Below are positions 18,248-27,801 of a DNA stretch of 64,000 bases, piece after piece. How positions within the stretch are numbered: position 1 is the first letter of the stretch; every line of letters starts with the position of its first letter. The stretch is from Ectothiorhodospiraceae bacterium BW-2 (lineage in GTDB: Bacteria; Pseudomonadota; Gammaproteobacteria; Thiohalomonadales; Thiohalomonadaceae), in the NCBI GenBank assembly GCA_008375315.1, contig CP032507.1:2810071-2874070 (forward strand). Reading direction: 5' to 3'. Under the pieces are notes generated by a model, which worked only from the letters and a program-made list of their open reading frames with translations, made no database searches and was not told where the DNA came from. The position numbers were made by a program, and so were the translations under genes.

Positions 18248-19501
18248 TTATAGTTCAAATTCTGGTAGCTTTTTAGCGACCAGTTCGTTTTTCATGGTGA
18301 CATACTTTGGCATGCCGTTTTCATCGTAGGGCGGATAGGCCTCGCCTTTAATTAGCGGATAGAGGTACTCCTTACAGGCGGCGGTAATACCGTAGCCATC
18401 TTCAGTAATAAACTCCATCGGCATCATCTTTTCGACATTAGCGACCTCTGATAGCGGCGCTTTGCCGATCTCCCACTCGTATGGGCTGCTCGATTTGCGC
18501 ACCACGGTGGGCATAATCGAGTTTTCACCGGCTAGCGCATACTCGACCGCCTTTTGACCTAGCGCATAGGCCTGCTCCACATCTGACTCGGAGGCGAGGT
18601 GGCGGGCAGCGCGTTGTAGATAGTCGGCGACAGCCCAGTGGAACTTGTAGCCGAGGTTATCTTTAATCATGTTGGCGACCACGGGGGCGGCACCACCGAG
18701 CTGGGCGTGGCCAAAGGAGTCACGAGTCCCTTGCTCGGCGAGAAATCTACCATCGGGCCAGTGGCACCCTTCGGAGACGACAATGGTGCAGTAGCCGTGC
18801 TCTTTCACTTTAGCCTCTACTGCGGCGAGGAACTTCTCTTGATTAAACTCAATTTCAGGGAAGAGGGTGACGACCGGAATGCCGTAATCTTCAACTAAGG
18901 CACCGGCTGCTGCAATCCAGCCGGCGTGACGCCCCATCACTTCGATAACGAAGATTTTAGTCGAAGTTTTGGCCATAGAGCGGACATCGTAGCTCGCCTC
19001 TAGGGTGGAGACGGCGATATATTTGGCCACCGAACCGAAGCCGGGGCAGTTATCGGTAATCGGCAGATCGTTATCGACCGTCTTTGGTACATGAACCGCT
19101 TGCACCGGAAAGCCCATCTTTTCAGATAGTTGTGAGACTTTGTAGCAGGTATCGGCCGAGTCGCCGCCGCCGTTATAGAAAAAGTAGCCGATATCGTGCG
19201 CTTTAAAGACCTCAATCAGGCGCTCATATTCGCGTTTGTTATCCTCTAAGCTTTTGAGCTTAAAACGGCAGGAGCCGAAGCCCCCTGAAGGGGTATGTTT
19301 GAGGGCGGCAACATCGTCGGCCGACTCTTGACTAGTATCGACTAGCTCCTCAGTCAGTGCGCCGATAATACCGTTACGGCCAGCATAGAGGGTGCCTATT
19401 TGGTCTGGATTGGCGCGGCAGGCCTCAATAACTCCTGCTGCCGAGGCGTTAATAACGGCGGTCACCCCGCCCGATTGTGCGTAGAAGGCATTTTTTGCCA
19501 T
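18248..19501 (-). CDS. pfp: Pyrophosphate-dependent 6-phosphofructokinase
   Basis: 417 residues. Catalyses the reversible PPi + fructose-6-phosphate to fructose-1,6-bisphosphate reaction. GGGD at 111-114 replaces the GGDG of ATP enzymes, and K140 with PKTVDND gives the PPi-type active site. The neighbour hppA strengthens the assignment. In autotrophs this enzyme has been proposed also to act on sedoheptulose bisphosphate in a PPi-conserving Calvin cycle; that role here is inference. GGAG about ten bases before the ATG serves as ribosome binding site. Confidence 0.95.
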   Translation of the reverse strand: MAKNAFYAQSGGVTAVINASAAGVIEACRANPDQIGTLYAGRNGIIGALTEELVDTSQESADDVAALKHTPSGGFGSCRFKLKSLEDNKREYERLIEVFKAHDIGYFFYNGGGDSADTCYKVSQLSEKMGFPVQAVHVPKTVDNDLPITDNCPGFGSVAKYIAVSTLEASYDVRSMAKTSTKIFVIEVMGRHAGWIAAAGALVEDYGIPVVTLFPEIEFNQEKFLAAVEAKVKEHGYCTIVVSEGCHWPDGRFLAEQGTRDSFGHAQLGGAAPVVANMIKDNLGYKFHWAVADYLQRAARHLASESDVEQAYALGQKAVEYALAGENSIMPTVVRKSSSPYEWEIGKAPLSEVANVEKMMPMEFITEDGYGITAACKEYLYPLIKGEAYPPYDENGMPKYVTMKNELVAKKLPEFEL

Positions 19502-19586
19502 AACTTTTCTGCTCCTTAAGTTGAGTTCGGTTAAGTGAAAAAAAAATATCGTGACCTGCTGTTCGCGGCCACGCGCCTAAAGCTCG

Positions 19587-19961
19587 CTAGGTTGTCTGAG
19601 ATGGGGCGCTCCCCTCCTGCTCCTCCCGTTGCATCGCCTCATGATCGGCCTGTACCTGTAGTAGCGTGACTACGCACTCGGTCAGATCGTCATAGTCGGG
19701 TACGCCGGTGCCATACTGCTGGTGTACTCGGTAGAAGAATTGACAGCGGTAGCGCCCCTCAGCCACTTTCACGATAACAAAATGGGCCCCTTTACTGTCA
19801 CTCCAGAAGAGAGTCGGGCAGTCGGTTAATGCGGTCGAGTGGGGATCGAGCCGCATTTCGGTTTCGGCGAACTGAATGTCGATCTCAGTGCCGTAACGCT
19901 GTTTGAGCGTATCGTTAACGATCCACATCTCATTTTTATTGAAATCGGCAATGGCAGGCAT
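19587..19961 (-). CDS. Conserved-looking protein of unknown function
   Basis: 124 residues, soluble, no signal peptide or membrane segment. It starts MPAIADFNKNEMWIVNDTLKQRYG, has an aromatic-rich middle (YRCQFFYRVHQQYG), and ends in a charged Glu/Gln-rich tail. No family was recognised. It lies 85 bases upstream of pfp on the same strand, so it could be the first gene of that transcript. Codon use is like the neighbours', which supports a real gene. Confidence 0.6.
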   Translation of the reverse strand: MPAIADFNKNEMWIVNDTLKQRYGTEIDIQFAETEMRLDPHSTALTDCPTLFWSDSKGAHFVIVKVAEGRYRCQFFYRVHQQYGTGVPDYDDLTECVVTLLQVQADHEAMQREEQEGSAPSQTT

Positions 19962-20050
19962 AGTTAGATTCCTGTTGGCTAAACAGATTTAGCATAAAGC
20001 TTGAGTGTGGTGGCGACTAATATAAAAAACCTATAGGGGTATTAAATAAA

Positions 20051-20704
20051 TTAGCGTAAAGAGAGCTGCTGCCAGCCGCGCTCTAGCGCTATTTGGGTCA
20101 GTGTCGCATCGGCATCGACGGCGACCGGGTGGCTGACTCGCTCTAATAGCGGCAGATCGTTGTGGGAGTCGCTATAAAACCAGCTCCCCGCCAAGCTCTG
20201 CTGCTGTTCGCTCAGCCACTGCTGTAGCCGCTCTACCTTGCCGTGCTGAAAACAGGGCGTCCCCCACACCTCACCGGTATAGCGCCCCTCGACTCGCTCC
20301 GGTTCGGTGGCGATAAGATCCTCAACGCCATAGGCATTAGCGATAGGCTCGGTCACAAAGCGGTTGGTGGCGGTAATGATAATCACTCTATCGCCCTGCT
20401 GTCGATGGTGCTCTAGTCGCTGTCGCGCCTTAGGTAGCAGTTGGGGGGCTATCTTTTGTGCAAAAAACTGCTCACGCCACTGTTCTAGTTGTGCGAGTGG
20501 GTGTTGTGAGAGCGGTTTAAGGCTAAATCGAAGAAATTGGTAGATATCGAGCGTCCCTTCACGGTACTGGGCATAGAAGTGATCGTTTTGTTGGCCATAG
20601 TACTCTCGGTCAACAACGCCTCTCTCCACCAAAAACTCCCCCCATAGGTGATCGCTATCAGCGGCAATGAGGGTGTTATCGAGATCAAACAGGGCAAGTG
20701 GCAT
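20051..20704 (-). CDS. HAD-IB family phosphatase (SerB-like)
   Basis: 217 residues. HAD motif I is FDLDNTL with D7 and D9, motif II VIIITATNRF, and motif III/IV FYSDSHNDLPLL. The cap insertion and length fit subfamily IB enzymes such as phosphoserine phosphatase-like and histidinol-phosphatase-type proteins common in gammaproteobacteria. The substrate cannot be deduced. It is 32 bases downstream of the PilZ gene. Confidence 0.85.
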   Translation of the reverse strand: MPLALFDLDNTLIAADSDHLWGEFLVERGVVDREYYGQQNDHFYAQYREGTLDIYQFLRFSLKPLSQHPLAQLEQWREQFFAQKIAPQLLPKARQRLEHHRQQGDRVIIITATNRFVTEPIANAYGVEDLIATEPERVEGRYTGEVWGTPCFQHGKVERLQQWLSEQQQSLAGSWFYSDSHNDLPLLERVSHPVAVDADATLTQIALERGWQQLSLR

Positions 20705-20736
20705 CTATTTTTTAGGCTCCTAAGTCTAGTTTCGCA

Positions 20737-21318
20737 TTAGTCACTATCTTGATAACGATTGTCGGCATCACGGTTGCGTTGCTGGCGAATCTGCTCCGAT
20801 TGGCGCTCAATCAGGTGGCGCATTAGCTGCTCCTGAGCGGTCTCATCTAGGTCGATAAACTCTATCCCCATCCGAAAGCGCTTATTCTCTGGCCGACAAT
20901 AGACCACCTCCGCCACACACTCAATGGTGAGATAGGAGGGGAAAAAGAGCATGTAAGCGCTAAGTTGGGAGCCGGGCTTAACGCTACACTTAGCCATGCG
21001 CAGCGAGAGTCCGGTGGAGCTAATATTGACCTGATGGTTCGGCTCCATCGGCTGAGTAAACTGCTCGGCGGAGACGATACGGGTCAGGATGTTAATTTTT
21101 TTATCGATAATCGCTAAGTATTGGGCAATATCGGGGTTACTTTTGCGAATCTGCGCTAGCATGTGGTTCGATTGAAAACAGAACTCTCGGAGATTTTTTA
21201 GCTCTTTTTCGACCTGACCCTGACTTTCGCGCTCCTTCTCCGCCTTGGTGAGCGAGGTCAGACGCAGATAGATATTATCATCGATACGAAAACTGCGGCG
21301 GCGATCATCTTCTGCCAT
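20737..21318 (-). CDS. PilZ-domain protein, probable c-di-GMP receptor
   Basis: 193 residues. DDRRRSFR near the N terminus supplies the Arg-rich half of a c-di-GMP site, and NISSTGLSLRM around residue 95 matches the (D/N)xSxxG half. The domain ends with a typical GIEFIDLDETAQEQLMRHL. A helical linker of about 65 residues separates the N-terminal motif from the barrel. It lies between rpiA and the HAD phosphatase, 16 bases from rpiA, so an rpiA-pilZ-HAD transcript is likely. Confidence 0.8.
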   Translation of the reverse strand: MAEDDRRRSFRIDDNIYLRLTSLTKAEKERESQGQVEKELKNLREFCFQSNHMLAQIRKSNPDIAQYLAIIDKKINILTRIVSAEQFTQPMEPNHQVNISSTGLSLRMAKCSVKPGSQLSAYMLFFPSYLTIECVAEVVYCRPENKRFRMGIEFIDLDETAQEQLMRHLIERQSEQIRQQRNRDADNRYQDSD

Positions 21319-21334
21319 GGGGGGCAGTGCTCGG

Positions 21335-21988
21335 CTATAGCGTGGTCACGCCACTAGGGCTGCCGACGAGGACGACATCGGCGGGCCGTAGCGCAAAGAG
21401 ACCGTTGGTGACAACGCCGGTAATATCGTTTAGCTGCCGCTCTAGTTCAGTCGGTGCCATGATCTCTAACCGGTGGACATCAAGAATCACATTGCCGTTA
21501 TCGGTGATAACTCCCTCACGATAGACCGGCTGGCCGCCTAGTTTGACTAGCTGTCGCGCCACATAGCTGCGGGCCATCGGAATCACCTCTACCGGTAGGG
21601 GAAACTGGCCTAGCATCGACACCACTTTGGTCTCATCGACAATGCAGAGAAATTTTGTCGCTACCGCCGCGACGATCTTCTCCCGAGTCAGAGCCCCACC
21701 GCCCCCCTTGATGAGATGGGCGTGGTGGTTGGTTTCGTCGGCGCCGTCGATATAGACCGAGATCGCATCGACGCTATTGAGATCAAGCACTTCAATCCCA
21801 TGGCTTCGTAGCCGCTTGGCGCTCGCCTCAGAGCTGGCCACGGCACCGTTAATTTTGTGTTTAATGGCGGCGAGCTCGTCAATAAACATATTGGCAGTTG
21901 AGCCGGTACCGATACCGATGATGGTATTGGGGACGACATACTCTAGCGCAGCCCGGGCCACGGCGCGTTTCATCTCATCTTGGGTCAT
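21335..21988 (-). CDS. rpiA: Ribose-5-phosphate isomerase A
   Basis: 217 residues. Interconverts ribose-5-phosphate and ribulose-5-phosphate in the pentose phosphate and Calvin pathways. Typical motifs are [35 protein letters not shown] and [14 protein letters not shown]. An upstream in-frame ATG at 22009 exists, but the ATG at 21988 has AGGAGTG five bases before it and matches the family start ([11 protein letters not shown]). It is divergent from ilvA, as in many gammaproteobacteria. Confidence 0.95.
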   Translation of the reverse strand: MTQDEMKRAVARAALEYVVPNTIIGIGTGSTANMFIDELAAIKHKINGAVASSEASAKRLRSHGIEVLDLNSVDAISVYIDGADETNHHAHLIKGGGGALTREKIVAAVATKFLCIVDETKVVSMLGQFPLPVEVIPMARSYVARQLVKLGGQPVYREGVITDNGNVILDVHRLEIMAPTELERQLNDITGVVTNGLFALRPADVVLVGSPSGVTTL

Positions 21989-22060
21989 AATCACTCCTGT
22001 TTGGTTCATCTTCTGTTATGATGGCTAATCGTTGCTGAGTCGTTCAGTAGAGTTTAGGCT

Positions 22061-22089
22061 ATTATAGCCGATGCGCGAAGTAAAACAGT
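22061..22089 (-). promoter_or_regulatory. Likely rpiA promoter
   Basis: A perfect TATAAT (complement of 22061-22066) lies about 70 bases before the rpiA start on the minus strand. The -35 is weak (CTGTTT about 16 bp further upstream), so only the -10 is convincing. Confidence 0.45.
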
Positions 22090-22152
22090 TTTTTGCAGCC
22101 AAGAGTCGCTCCGCCCTCTCCCCCTCCCGCTAGAGTATTGTGAAATAACCCT

Positions 22153-23664
22153 ATGTTTGATGACTATATTCGTAAAATTTTGACCGCACGGGTCTATGAT
22201 GTTGCGCAAGAGACCCCGCTCGATTGGGCTCCCAATTTGAGTCGCCGCTATCGTAACCAGATATGGTTTAAACGCGAAGATCTGCAACCGGTCTTCTCTT
22301 TTAAGCTGCGTGGTGCCTATAACCGTATGGTAAAGCTAACTGCGGCGCAGCGCCAGCCCGGGGTGATTACCTCATCGGCCGGTAATCACGCCCAAGGGGT
22401 GGCGCTATCGGCTCGCTATCTAGGCATTGATGCGCTGATTGTGATGCCGCAGACGACGCCAGAGATCAAAGTGAGTGCGGTAAGGCGCTACGGCGCACGG
22501 GTGACGCTCCACGGTAGCAGCTATAACGAGGCGTTCGACTACGCCCTCAAGTGTGCTAAAGAGAGTGGCAAAACCTATATCCCCCCCTATGACGATCCCG
22601 ATGTGATTGCCGGACAGGGGACGATCGCGATGGAGCTGCTGCGCCAGCACCAAGACCCGTTAGATGCGATCTTTGTCCCGGTCGGCGGAGGGGGGCTGAT
22701 CGCCGGTATCGCCGTCTATGTGAAGGCGATACGGCCCGACATTAAGATCATTGGGGTCGAGCCTGAAGATGCCGCCTCTCTCAGAGCTGCGCTGCTAGCT
22801 AACGAGCGGGTGGTACTCGATCAGGTAGGGCTCTTCGCCGATGGCGTCGCTGTTAAGCAGGTCGGAGAGGAGCCCTACCGCATCGCCCGCGAGTGTGTCG
22901 ATGAGGTGATTACGGTCACCGCAGATGAAATTTGTGCGGCAATTAAAGATGTCTTTGAAGATACTCGCTCGGTTAGTGAACCGGCCGGGGCTCTCGCTGT
23001 GGCAGGTATGAAGCGCTATCTGCAGCAACATAACCTGACCGAGCAGAACCATATCGCCATCATTAGCGGGGCAAATATGAACTTCGATAGGCTGCGCCAT
23101 GTGGCCGAAAGGGCGGAGCTTGGGGAGCGGCGCGAGGCGGTGCTGGCGGTGACGATTCCTGAAAAGCCGGGCAGTTTTCGCCACTTTTGCCAACTTTTGG
23201 GCAGTCGGGCGATTACCGAATTTAACTATCGTATGGCCGATTCCCGGCAGGCCCATATCTTCGTCGGTATTCAACTCACCGGAGCTGAGCAGGAGCTAAG
23301 TGAGCTGCTGCAACAGCTACAGCACAACGATCTGCCCGCCATCGATTTAAGCGATAACGAAGCGGCCAAACTCCATGTGCGCTATATGGTCGGCGGACGG
23401 GCTAAGGTCGATCATGAGCGGCTAATGCGGTTTGAGTTTCCCGAGCGCCCCGGCGCACTGCTCCACTTTTTGAACCGCACCGGAGGCCACTGGAATATCA
23501 GCCTGTTTCACTACCGCAACCATGGTGCCGCCTACGGTCGAGTCTTGGTGGGGATGCAGGTGCCGCCGGGGGATGAGGCTGCCTTTAGGGACTTTCTGGA
23601 GCAGGTGGGGTATCGCTGGTGGGATGAGGCGGCGAATCCGATCTATGGGCTGTTTTTGCAGTGA
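22153..23664 (+). CDS. ilvA: Biosynthetic threonine deaminase
   Basis: 503 residues. PLP enzyme making 2-oxobutanoate from threonine, first step to isoleucine. The PLP lysine is K51 in FSFKLRGAYN; SSAGNHAQG and VGGGGLIAG are the phosphate-binding loops. Two ACT-like regulatory domains follow (about 325-415 and 420-503), with EKPGSFRHFCQLLG and ERPGALLHFLNRTGGHWNIS. This full length marks the isoleucine-feedback-controlled form rather than the short catabolic enzyme. Its last 80 bases overlap the antisense end of the histidine kinase gene. Confidence 0.96.
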   Translation: MFDDYIRKILTARVYDVAQETPLDWAPNLSRRYRNQIWFKREDLQPVFSFKLRGAYNRMVKLTAAQRQPGVITSSAGNHAQGVALSARYLGIDALIVMPQTTPEIKVSAVRRYGARVTLHGSSYNEAFDYALKCAKESGKTYIPPYDDPDVIAGQGTIAMELLRQHQDPLDAIFVPVGGGGLIAGIAVYVKAIRPDIKIIGVEPEDAASLRAALLANERVVLDQVGLFADGVAVKQVGEEPYRIARECVDEVITVTADEICAAIKDVFEDTRSVSEPAGALAVAGMKRYLQQHNLTEQNHIAIISGANMNFDRLRHVAERAELGERREAVLAVTIPEKPGSFRHFCQLLGSRAITEFNYRMADSRQAHIFVGIQLTGAEQELSELLQQLQHNDLPAIDLSDNEAAKLHVRYMVGGRAKVDHERLMRFEFPERPGALLHFLNRTGGHWNISLFHYRNHGAAYGRVLVGMQVPPGDEAAFRDFLEQVGYRWWDEAANPIYGLFLQ

Positions 23665-26600
23665 GGGTGGCGAGCCGGTTGAGCTGCGCTAGCGCACTCT
23701 CGAAATCGAAACTCTCTACCGCATCGATAAACGGGTCGTAGTCTGCACCAAAATAGCTCTGTAGCAGCGCCGTATGCCTCTCGACCGTCTTTAGGCTGGC
23801 GATGTTACTCATCTCTAGCTGCTGGGTCAATTCGGCGCGGAGAGGCTCAAAGGCGGTTAAATCGATGCGGGCACCACGCTCGGGTGTCGCGCTCCCCTGT
23901 GGCGGCGGTAGGTGGCGCAAGATAGCGTGAATAAGCTGATCTAGAACGGGGGTGAGGTCGGCTAGCGGCTGCTCTAGCAGCGGTAACTCTTTACCGCTTG
24001 TTATCGCCGTTTCGATAGTTGCCGCCATTTGGCTCAGCTCGCGAAGCCCAATTTGTGCGGCACTCCCCTTTAGCGTGTGGGCGATACGGCGGGCGCTCTC
24101 TCGGTCACCCTTTTGCAGCGTTTGAGTCAGTTCGGTCATAAAAGAGCGGTGGTTGCGGGCGAATTTATGTATCAATTTGAGTAGCAGCGCCTCCTTGCCC
24201 ATGGTATGGCTCAACGCTATGCTGGCATCGATTCCTGGTAGCTGGCGCCAGTCGAGGCTAGGAGCCGACTCAGGCGATGGCGGGGCGGGGGGTGGGGCGG
24301 GAGCCTGGGAGGTTGGCCGTTTGGCAAGTTGTAGTAGCTGTTGCCATAACTCTGCCGGCACAATCGGTTTGGCAAGATAGCCGCTCATGCCGGCTTGCAG
24401 ACAGCGTTGGCGATCTTCCGCTAGCGCATTGGCGGTCATCGCGATAATTGGCGTCTGCTTCCCTTGGGGGAGTTTGAGGATCTCAGTGGTTGCCGTTAAG
24501 CCATCCATCACCGGCATCTGTATATCCATTAAGATAGCGCTATAGCCTGCCGCCCCCTTTTGGGCCACCTTTTGCACCGCAACGGCACCATTTTCGGCCC
24601 AATCGACCCCAAAGCCGCCCTCTTGTAGCAGTTCGGTCGCTACATCGCGATTTATCTCATTATCCTCTACCAGTAGCAGGGTAGCCCCTTTGAGGGCGCT
24701 AAGCGCTTTTGGGTTCTCCTCTAGCGCTAGGGATGACTCTGTAGCGTGCAGCTCCTCCAGTGCCATCTTGCTTAGGCTAAACGGCAATGTCACCCAAAAG
24801 GTTGAACCCTTACCCAAAGCGCTGTGCACCCCTACCTTGCCCCGCATCAGCTCTACTAGTTGTTTCGATATCGCTAGCCCCAATCCGGTGCCGCCATGTT
24901 GACGGGTGGTACTCGGGTCGGCCTGTTCAAACTGCCGAAATAGCCGCCGCTGCTGTTCAGGGGAGATGCCGATACCGGTATCGCTAATCTCAAAACGGAG
25001 CTCTACCTGTTCGCTCGTACGGGTTAGGCTTGAGAGGGTGAGGCTGATTCGACCTTGATCGGTAAATTTAACCGCGTTAGTGCCAAAGTTAATTAAAATT
25101 TGTCCTAAACGGAGCGGATCCCCCACCAGTGCTCGCGGCACATCAGGGTTAATCCATACCTGTAGCTGTAGCTCTTTAGTCCGGCTCTGATCGTAGATGA
25201 GTGTCGTGACGCTCTCAATGACCTGATTGAGGTTAAACGACCGCTGCTCTAGCTCCAGTTTGCCCGCTTCGATTTTAGAGAGATCGAGAATATCGTTAAT
25301 CAGCCCCAATAGGTGGCGCCCCGAGAGCTGAATCCGCTCCAAATAGTTACGCTGTTTGGGGGTTAAAGAGCTCTTTAGCGCTAAGTGGGTGGTGCCGATA
25401 ATCGCATTCATCGGGGTGCGAATCTCATGGCTCATATTGGCCAGAAAGTCCGATTTAAGTTGCGCTGCCGATTCGGCCAGCGCTTTAGCTTCGGCAAGCT
25501 GCTCTAGCGCCTCATGTTCGGCGCTAATATCGTCAACGACCCACACCGTCCCCTTGTCGGGATCGTCAACGCTGACGGCAGCGCCGGCTAATCGTGCCCA
25601 AAAGCGGCTGCCGTCACGGCGCAGTAGCTGCTGCTCTCGCTTGTGGGTCTCTCCGTTCCAGATCAGCGTGTAGGAGGCCGTGTCGATCTGAGCCTCCTCT
25701 TCACTGGTGTACCAAATGCGTGTTTTTTGTCCCACCATCTCCCCCTCAGGCCAGCCGAATATCTCATGGAGGCGCTGGTTACAGCGGATTAACACCCGAT
25801 GTTGAATAAGGGCGATGCCGGAGCTGGCGGTCTCAAAAATCGCCTGCTGCTCTTGGTAGGCTAGCAGCAGTGCATCGGCGGCCATGCGATCTTCGGTGAT
25901 ATCGTCAATCACCCAGACCGAACCCTTATCGGGGTGGTGGTGGTCGATGGCGCGGCCGGTGATACGAGTCCAAAAGCGGCTGCCGTTGTGGCGCACCATC
26001 TGGCGCTGACAGGCGAAGGCGTGGCCGGCCCAGATTTTGGGGTAGGCTTGCTGGCTAAACTGCTCATAGCCATCCTCGTCGGCAAACAGGACCCTGGTCG
26101 AGCGGTGAATCAGATCGCCCTCATGCCAGCCAAAGATGCCGTAGGTACGCTGATTGCAGCTAACGATGCGCCGATCGATCACCAGCATAATGCCGGAGTT
26201 GGCAGAGTCGAGGATCGCTTGCTGCTCGGCGGTGCGTTGAGTAACGACATCCTCTAAATGGTGACGGTGGCGCTCTAGCTCCTCCTGTAGCTCTATCCGT
26301 TGGGTAATATCCTCTTTAATGGCTAGGTAGTGGCTAATTTGGCCACTTTCGAGACGAACGGGTGAGATGCGGGCGTGTTCAATATACTCACTGCCATCTT
26401 TGCGTTGATTAATGAGCTCCCCTTGCCAGGTCATACCTAGTTGTAGTCGTGCCCACATCTCCCGATAGACCGATTGGGGAGTGCGCCCCGACTGTAGTAT
26501 GCGCGGATTTTGGCCTAGCGCCTCCTCACGACTGTAGCCGGTCGCCTCGGTAAAGGCGGCGTTGACATACTCAATTTCGGCCTCCAGATTGGTGATCACG

Positions 26601-27799
26601 ATGCTTTCGGAGCTCTGCTCTACCGCTAGATAGAGTCTATTGAGCTGATTTTGAACTCGCTTTTCAGCGCTAATATCGCGCCACATTGCTAACATATAGG
26701 TGTGTTGGCGCAGTGTGAGGGTGCCGATATTGACATGAACATCGATAACATGCCCCTCTTTGTGCCGATGCTGGGTGACAAATGAGCTGTGGCCATGTTG
26801 CTGCACCTCTGCGGCAATATGATCGAGCTGATCTTGAGTCAACTCAGCTTGAAACGCCGCAACTGCCTGACCGATGCGTTCGTGGCGGTGATAACCGAGC
26901 ATGTTACAGCTAGCTGGATTGGCCTCAATAATGGTCATGCTCTTTGGATCGGCAAGCTCAATCGCATCGGGTGCCTGCTCTAAAATGGCTGACATTAGGG
27001 CGAGGTTATCCTCTAGCTGCTGCTGTTCTTGGTGTCGTTTAACGCTCTCTGCTAACCGCTTAGCAATCGCTTCGAGCAGGGTGATCTCTTCGGGAATAAA
27101 CGCTGGCACCTCCCCCTCTGGCGGCGGCAGGCGATAGCTAACAGAGAGGGTGCAGTTGTGGTCGCTATCGCGGCAAAAGCGCTGATGAATCGTCGGACCA
27201 TCGTACTTGCGGCCGTAGCGGCTATCGGCGCACTCGATTAGCGCAGCGCACTGTGCCGGATAGCGCATCGCCGCCGGCAGACGCTTGACGATGGCGCTAA
27301 ACATCGATGCGAGTTCGGTATGCTCTTCGGTGATACGAAAAATATCGTATAGACAGGAGAGCTCCTTCATCCGTTCGGTCAGTTCGTACTCTGATTGTGT
27401 GAGTTGATGGTGCTGCTCAGAGAGCCGCTGTAGCATCTGGTTAAAGGCGATCGCTAGCTGGCCTAACTCACCGAGCCACTGCTCCGGTAGTGGCCGCTCT
27501 CGCTCTGTACCGATAGTGCGACTGGCCTGTATTAGCTGCTGTAGCGGGATAACCAGATGGTAGTGTAACCAGAGGCTGAGGGCGGTGGCCAGTAGCAGTA
27601 GCGTGGCGATGAGCGGTAGCTGAAACAGGAGTTCGTTATGGCGCAGCCGCTGCAATTCAGGTGCTAAATCGACCTTAAGGTAGATAAAGCCGTACTCTTG
27701 ACCCTCGCTCTTATCTCCTAACGAGGGCGGCCAGCGCAGCGGTTGTCGTAGCTGTAGAGTCTCCCCGTTCAGCTCTAGCGAGGGGGTGGGGGGCGGCAC
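23585..27799 (-). CDS. Hybrid sensor histidine kinase, main part (HAMP, GAF-like, PAS x4, kinase, receiver, Hpt)
   Basis: 1404 residues from a GTG. In order: end of a periplasmic region, a membrane helix (about 39-62), HAMP, a GAF-like region (about 145-260), four PAS/PAC units (about 265-690), HisKA with H791 (MSHEIRTPMN), HATPase with DTGIGIS and GTGLGLAI, a receiver with phospho-Asp D1092 (LMDIQMPVMDG), and a C-terminal Hpt with H1241 (AHTLKGSA). This forms a complete phosphorelay, probably of the BarA/ArcB-like type; the output partner is unknown. The missing N-terminal helix and sensor start are encoded one frame away at 27802-28152, so the real gene appears split by a frameshift. Confidence 0.88.
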   Translation of the reverse strand: MPPPTPSLELNGETLQLRQPLRWPPSLGDKSEGQEYGFIYLKVDLAPELQRLRHNELLFQLPLIATLLLLATALSLWLHYHLVIPLQQLIQASRTIGTERERPLPEQWLGELGQLAIAFNQMLQRLSEQHHQLTQSEYELTERMKELSCLYDIFRITEEHTELASMFSAIVKRLPAAMRYPAQCAALIECADSRYGRKYDGPTIHQRFCRDSDHNCTLSVSYRLPPPEGEVPAFIPEEITLLEAIAKRLAESVKRHQEQQQLEDNLALMSAILEQAPDAIELADPKSMTIIEANPASCNMLGYHRHERIGQAVAAFQAELTQDQLDHIAAEVQQHGHSSFVTQHRHKEGHVIDVHVNIGTLTLRQHTYMLAMWRDISAEKRVQNQLNRLYLAVEQSSESIVITNLEAEIEYVNAAFTEATGYSREEALGQNPRILQSGRTPQSVYREMWARLQLGMTWQGELINQRKDGSEYIEHARISPVRLESGQISHYLAIKEDITQRIELQEELERHRHHLEDVVTQRTAEQQAILDSANSGIMLVIDRRIVSCNQRTYGIFGWHEGDLIHRSTRVLFADEDGYEQFSQQAYPKIWAGHAFACQRQMVRHNGSRFWTRITGRAIDHHHPDKGSVWVIDDITEDRMAADALLLAYQEQQAIFETASSGIALIQHRVLIRCNQRLHEIFGWPEGEMVGQKTRIWYTSEEEAQIDTASYTLIWNGETHKREQQLLRRDGSRFWARLAGAAVSVDDPDKGTVWVVDDISAEHEALEQLAEAKALAESAAQLKSDFLANMSHEIRTPMNAIIGTTHLALKSSLTPKQRNYLERIQLSGRHLLGLINDILDLSKIEAGKLELEQRSFNLNQVIESVTTLIYDQSRTKELQLQVWINPDVPRALVGDPLRLGQILINFGTNAVKFTDQGRISLTLSSLTRTSEQVELRFEISDTGIGISPEQQRRLFRQFEQADPSTTRQHGGTGLGLAISKQLVELMRGKVGVHSALGKGSTFWVTLPFSLSKMALEELHATESSLALEENPKALSALKGATLLLVEDNEINRDVATELLQEGGFGVDWAENGAVAVQKVAQKGAAGYSAILMDIQMPVMDGLTATTEILKLPQGKQTPIIAMTANALAEDRQRCLQAGMSGYLAKPIVPAELWQQLLQLAKRPTSQAPAPPPAPPSPESAPSLDWRQLPGIDASIALSHTMGKEALLLKLIHKFARNHRSFMTELTQTLQKGDRESARRIAHTLKGSAAQIGLRELSQMAATIETAITSGKELPLLEQPLADLTPVLDQLIHAILRHLPPPQGSATPERGARIDLTAFEPLRAELTQQLEMSNIASLKTVERHTALLQSYFGADYDPFIDAVESFDFESALAQLNRLATLTAKTAHRSDSPPHPTSDTPPAPESP

Positions 27800-27801
27800 C
27801 G

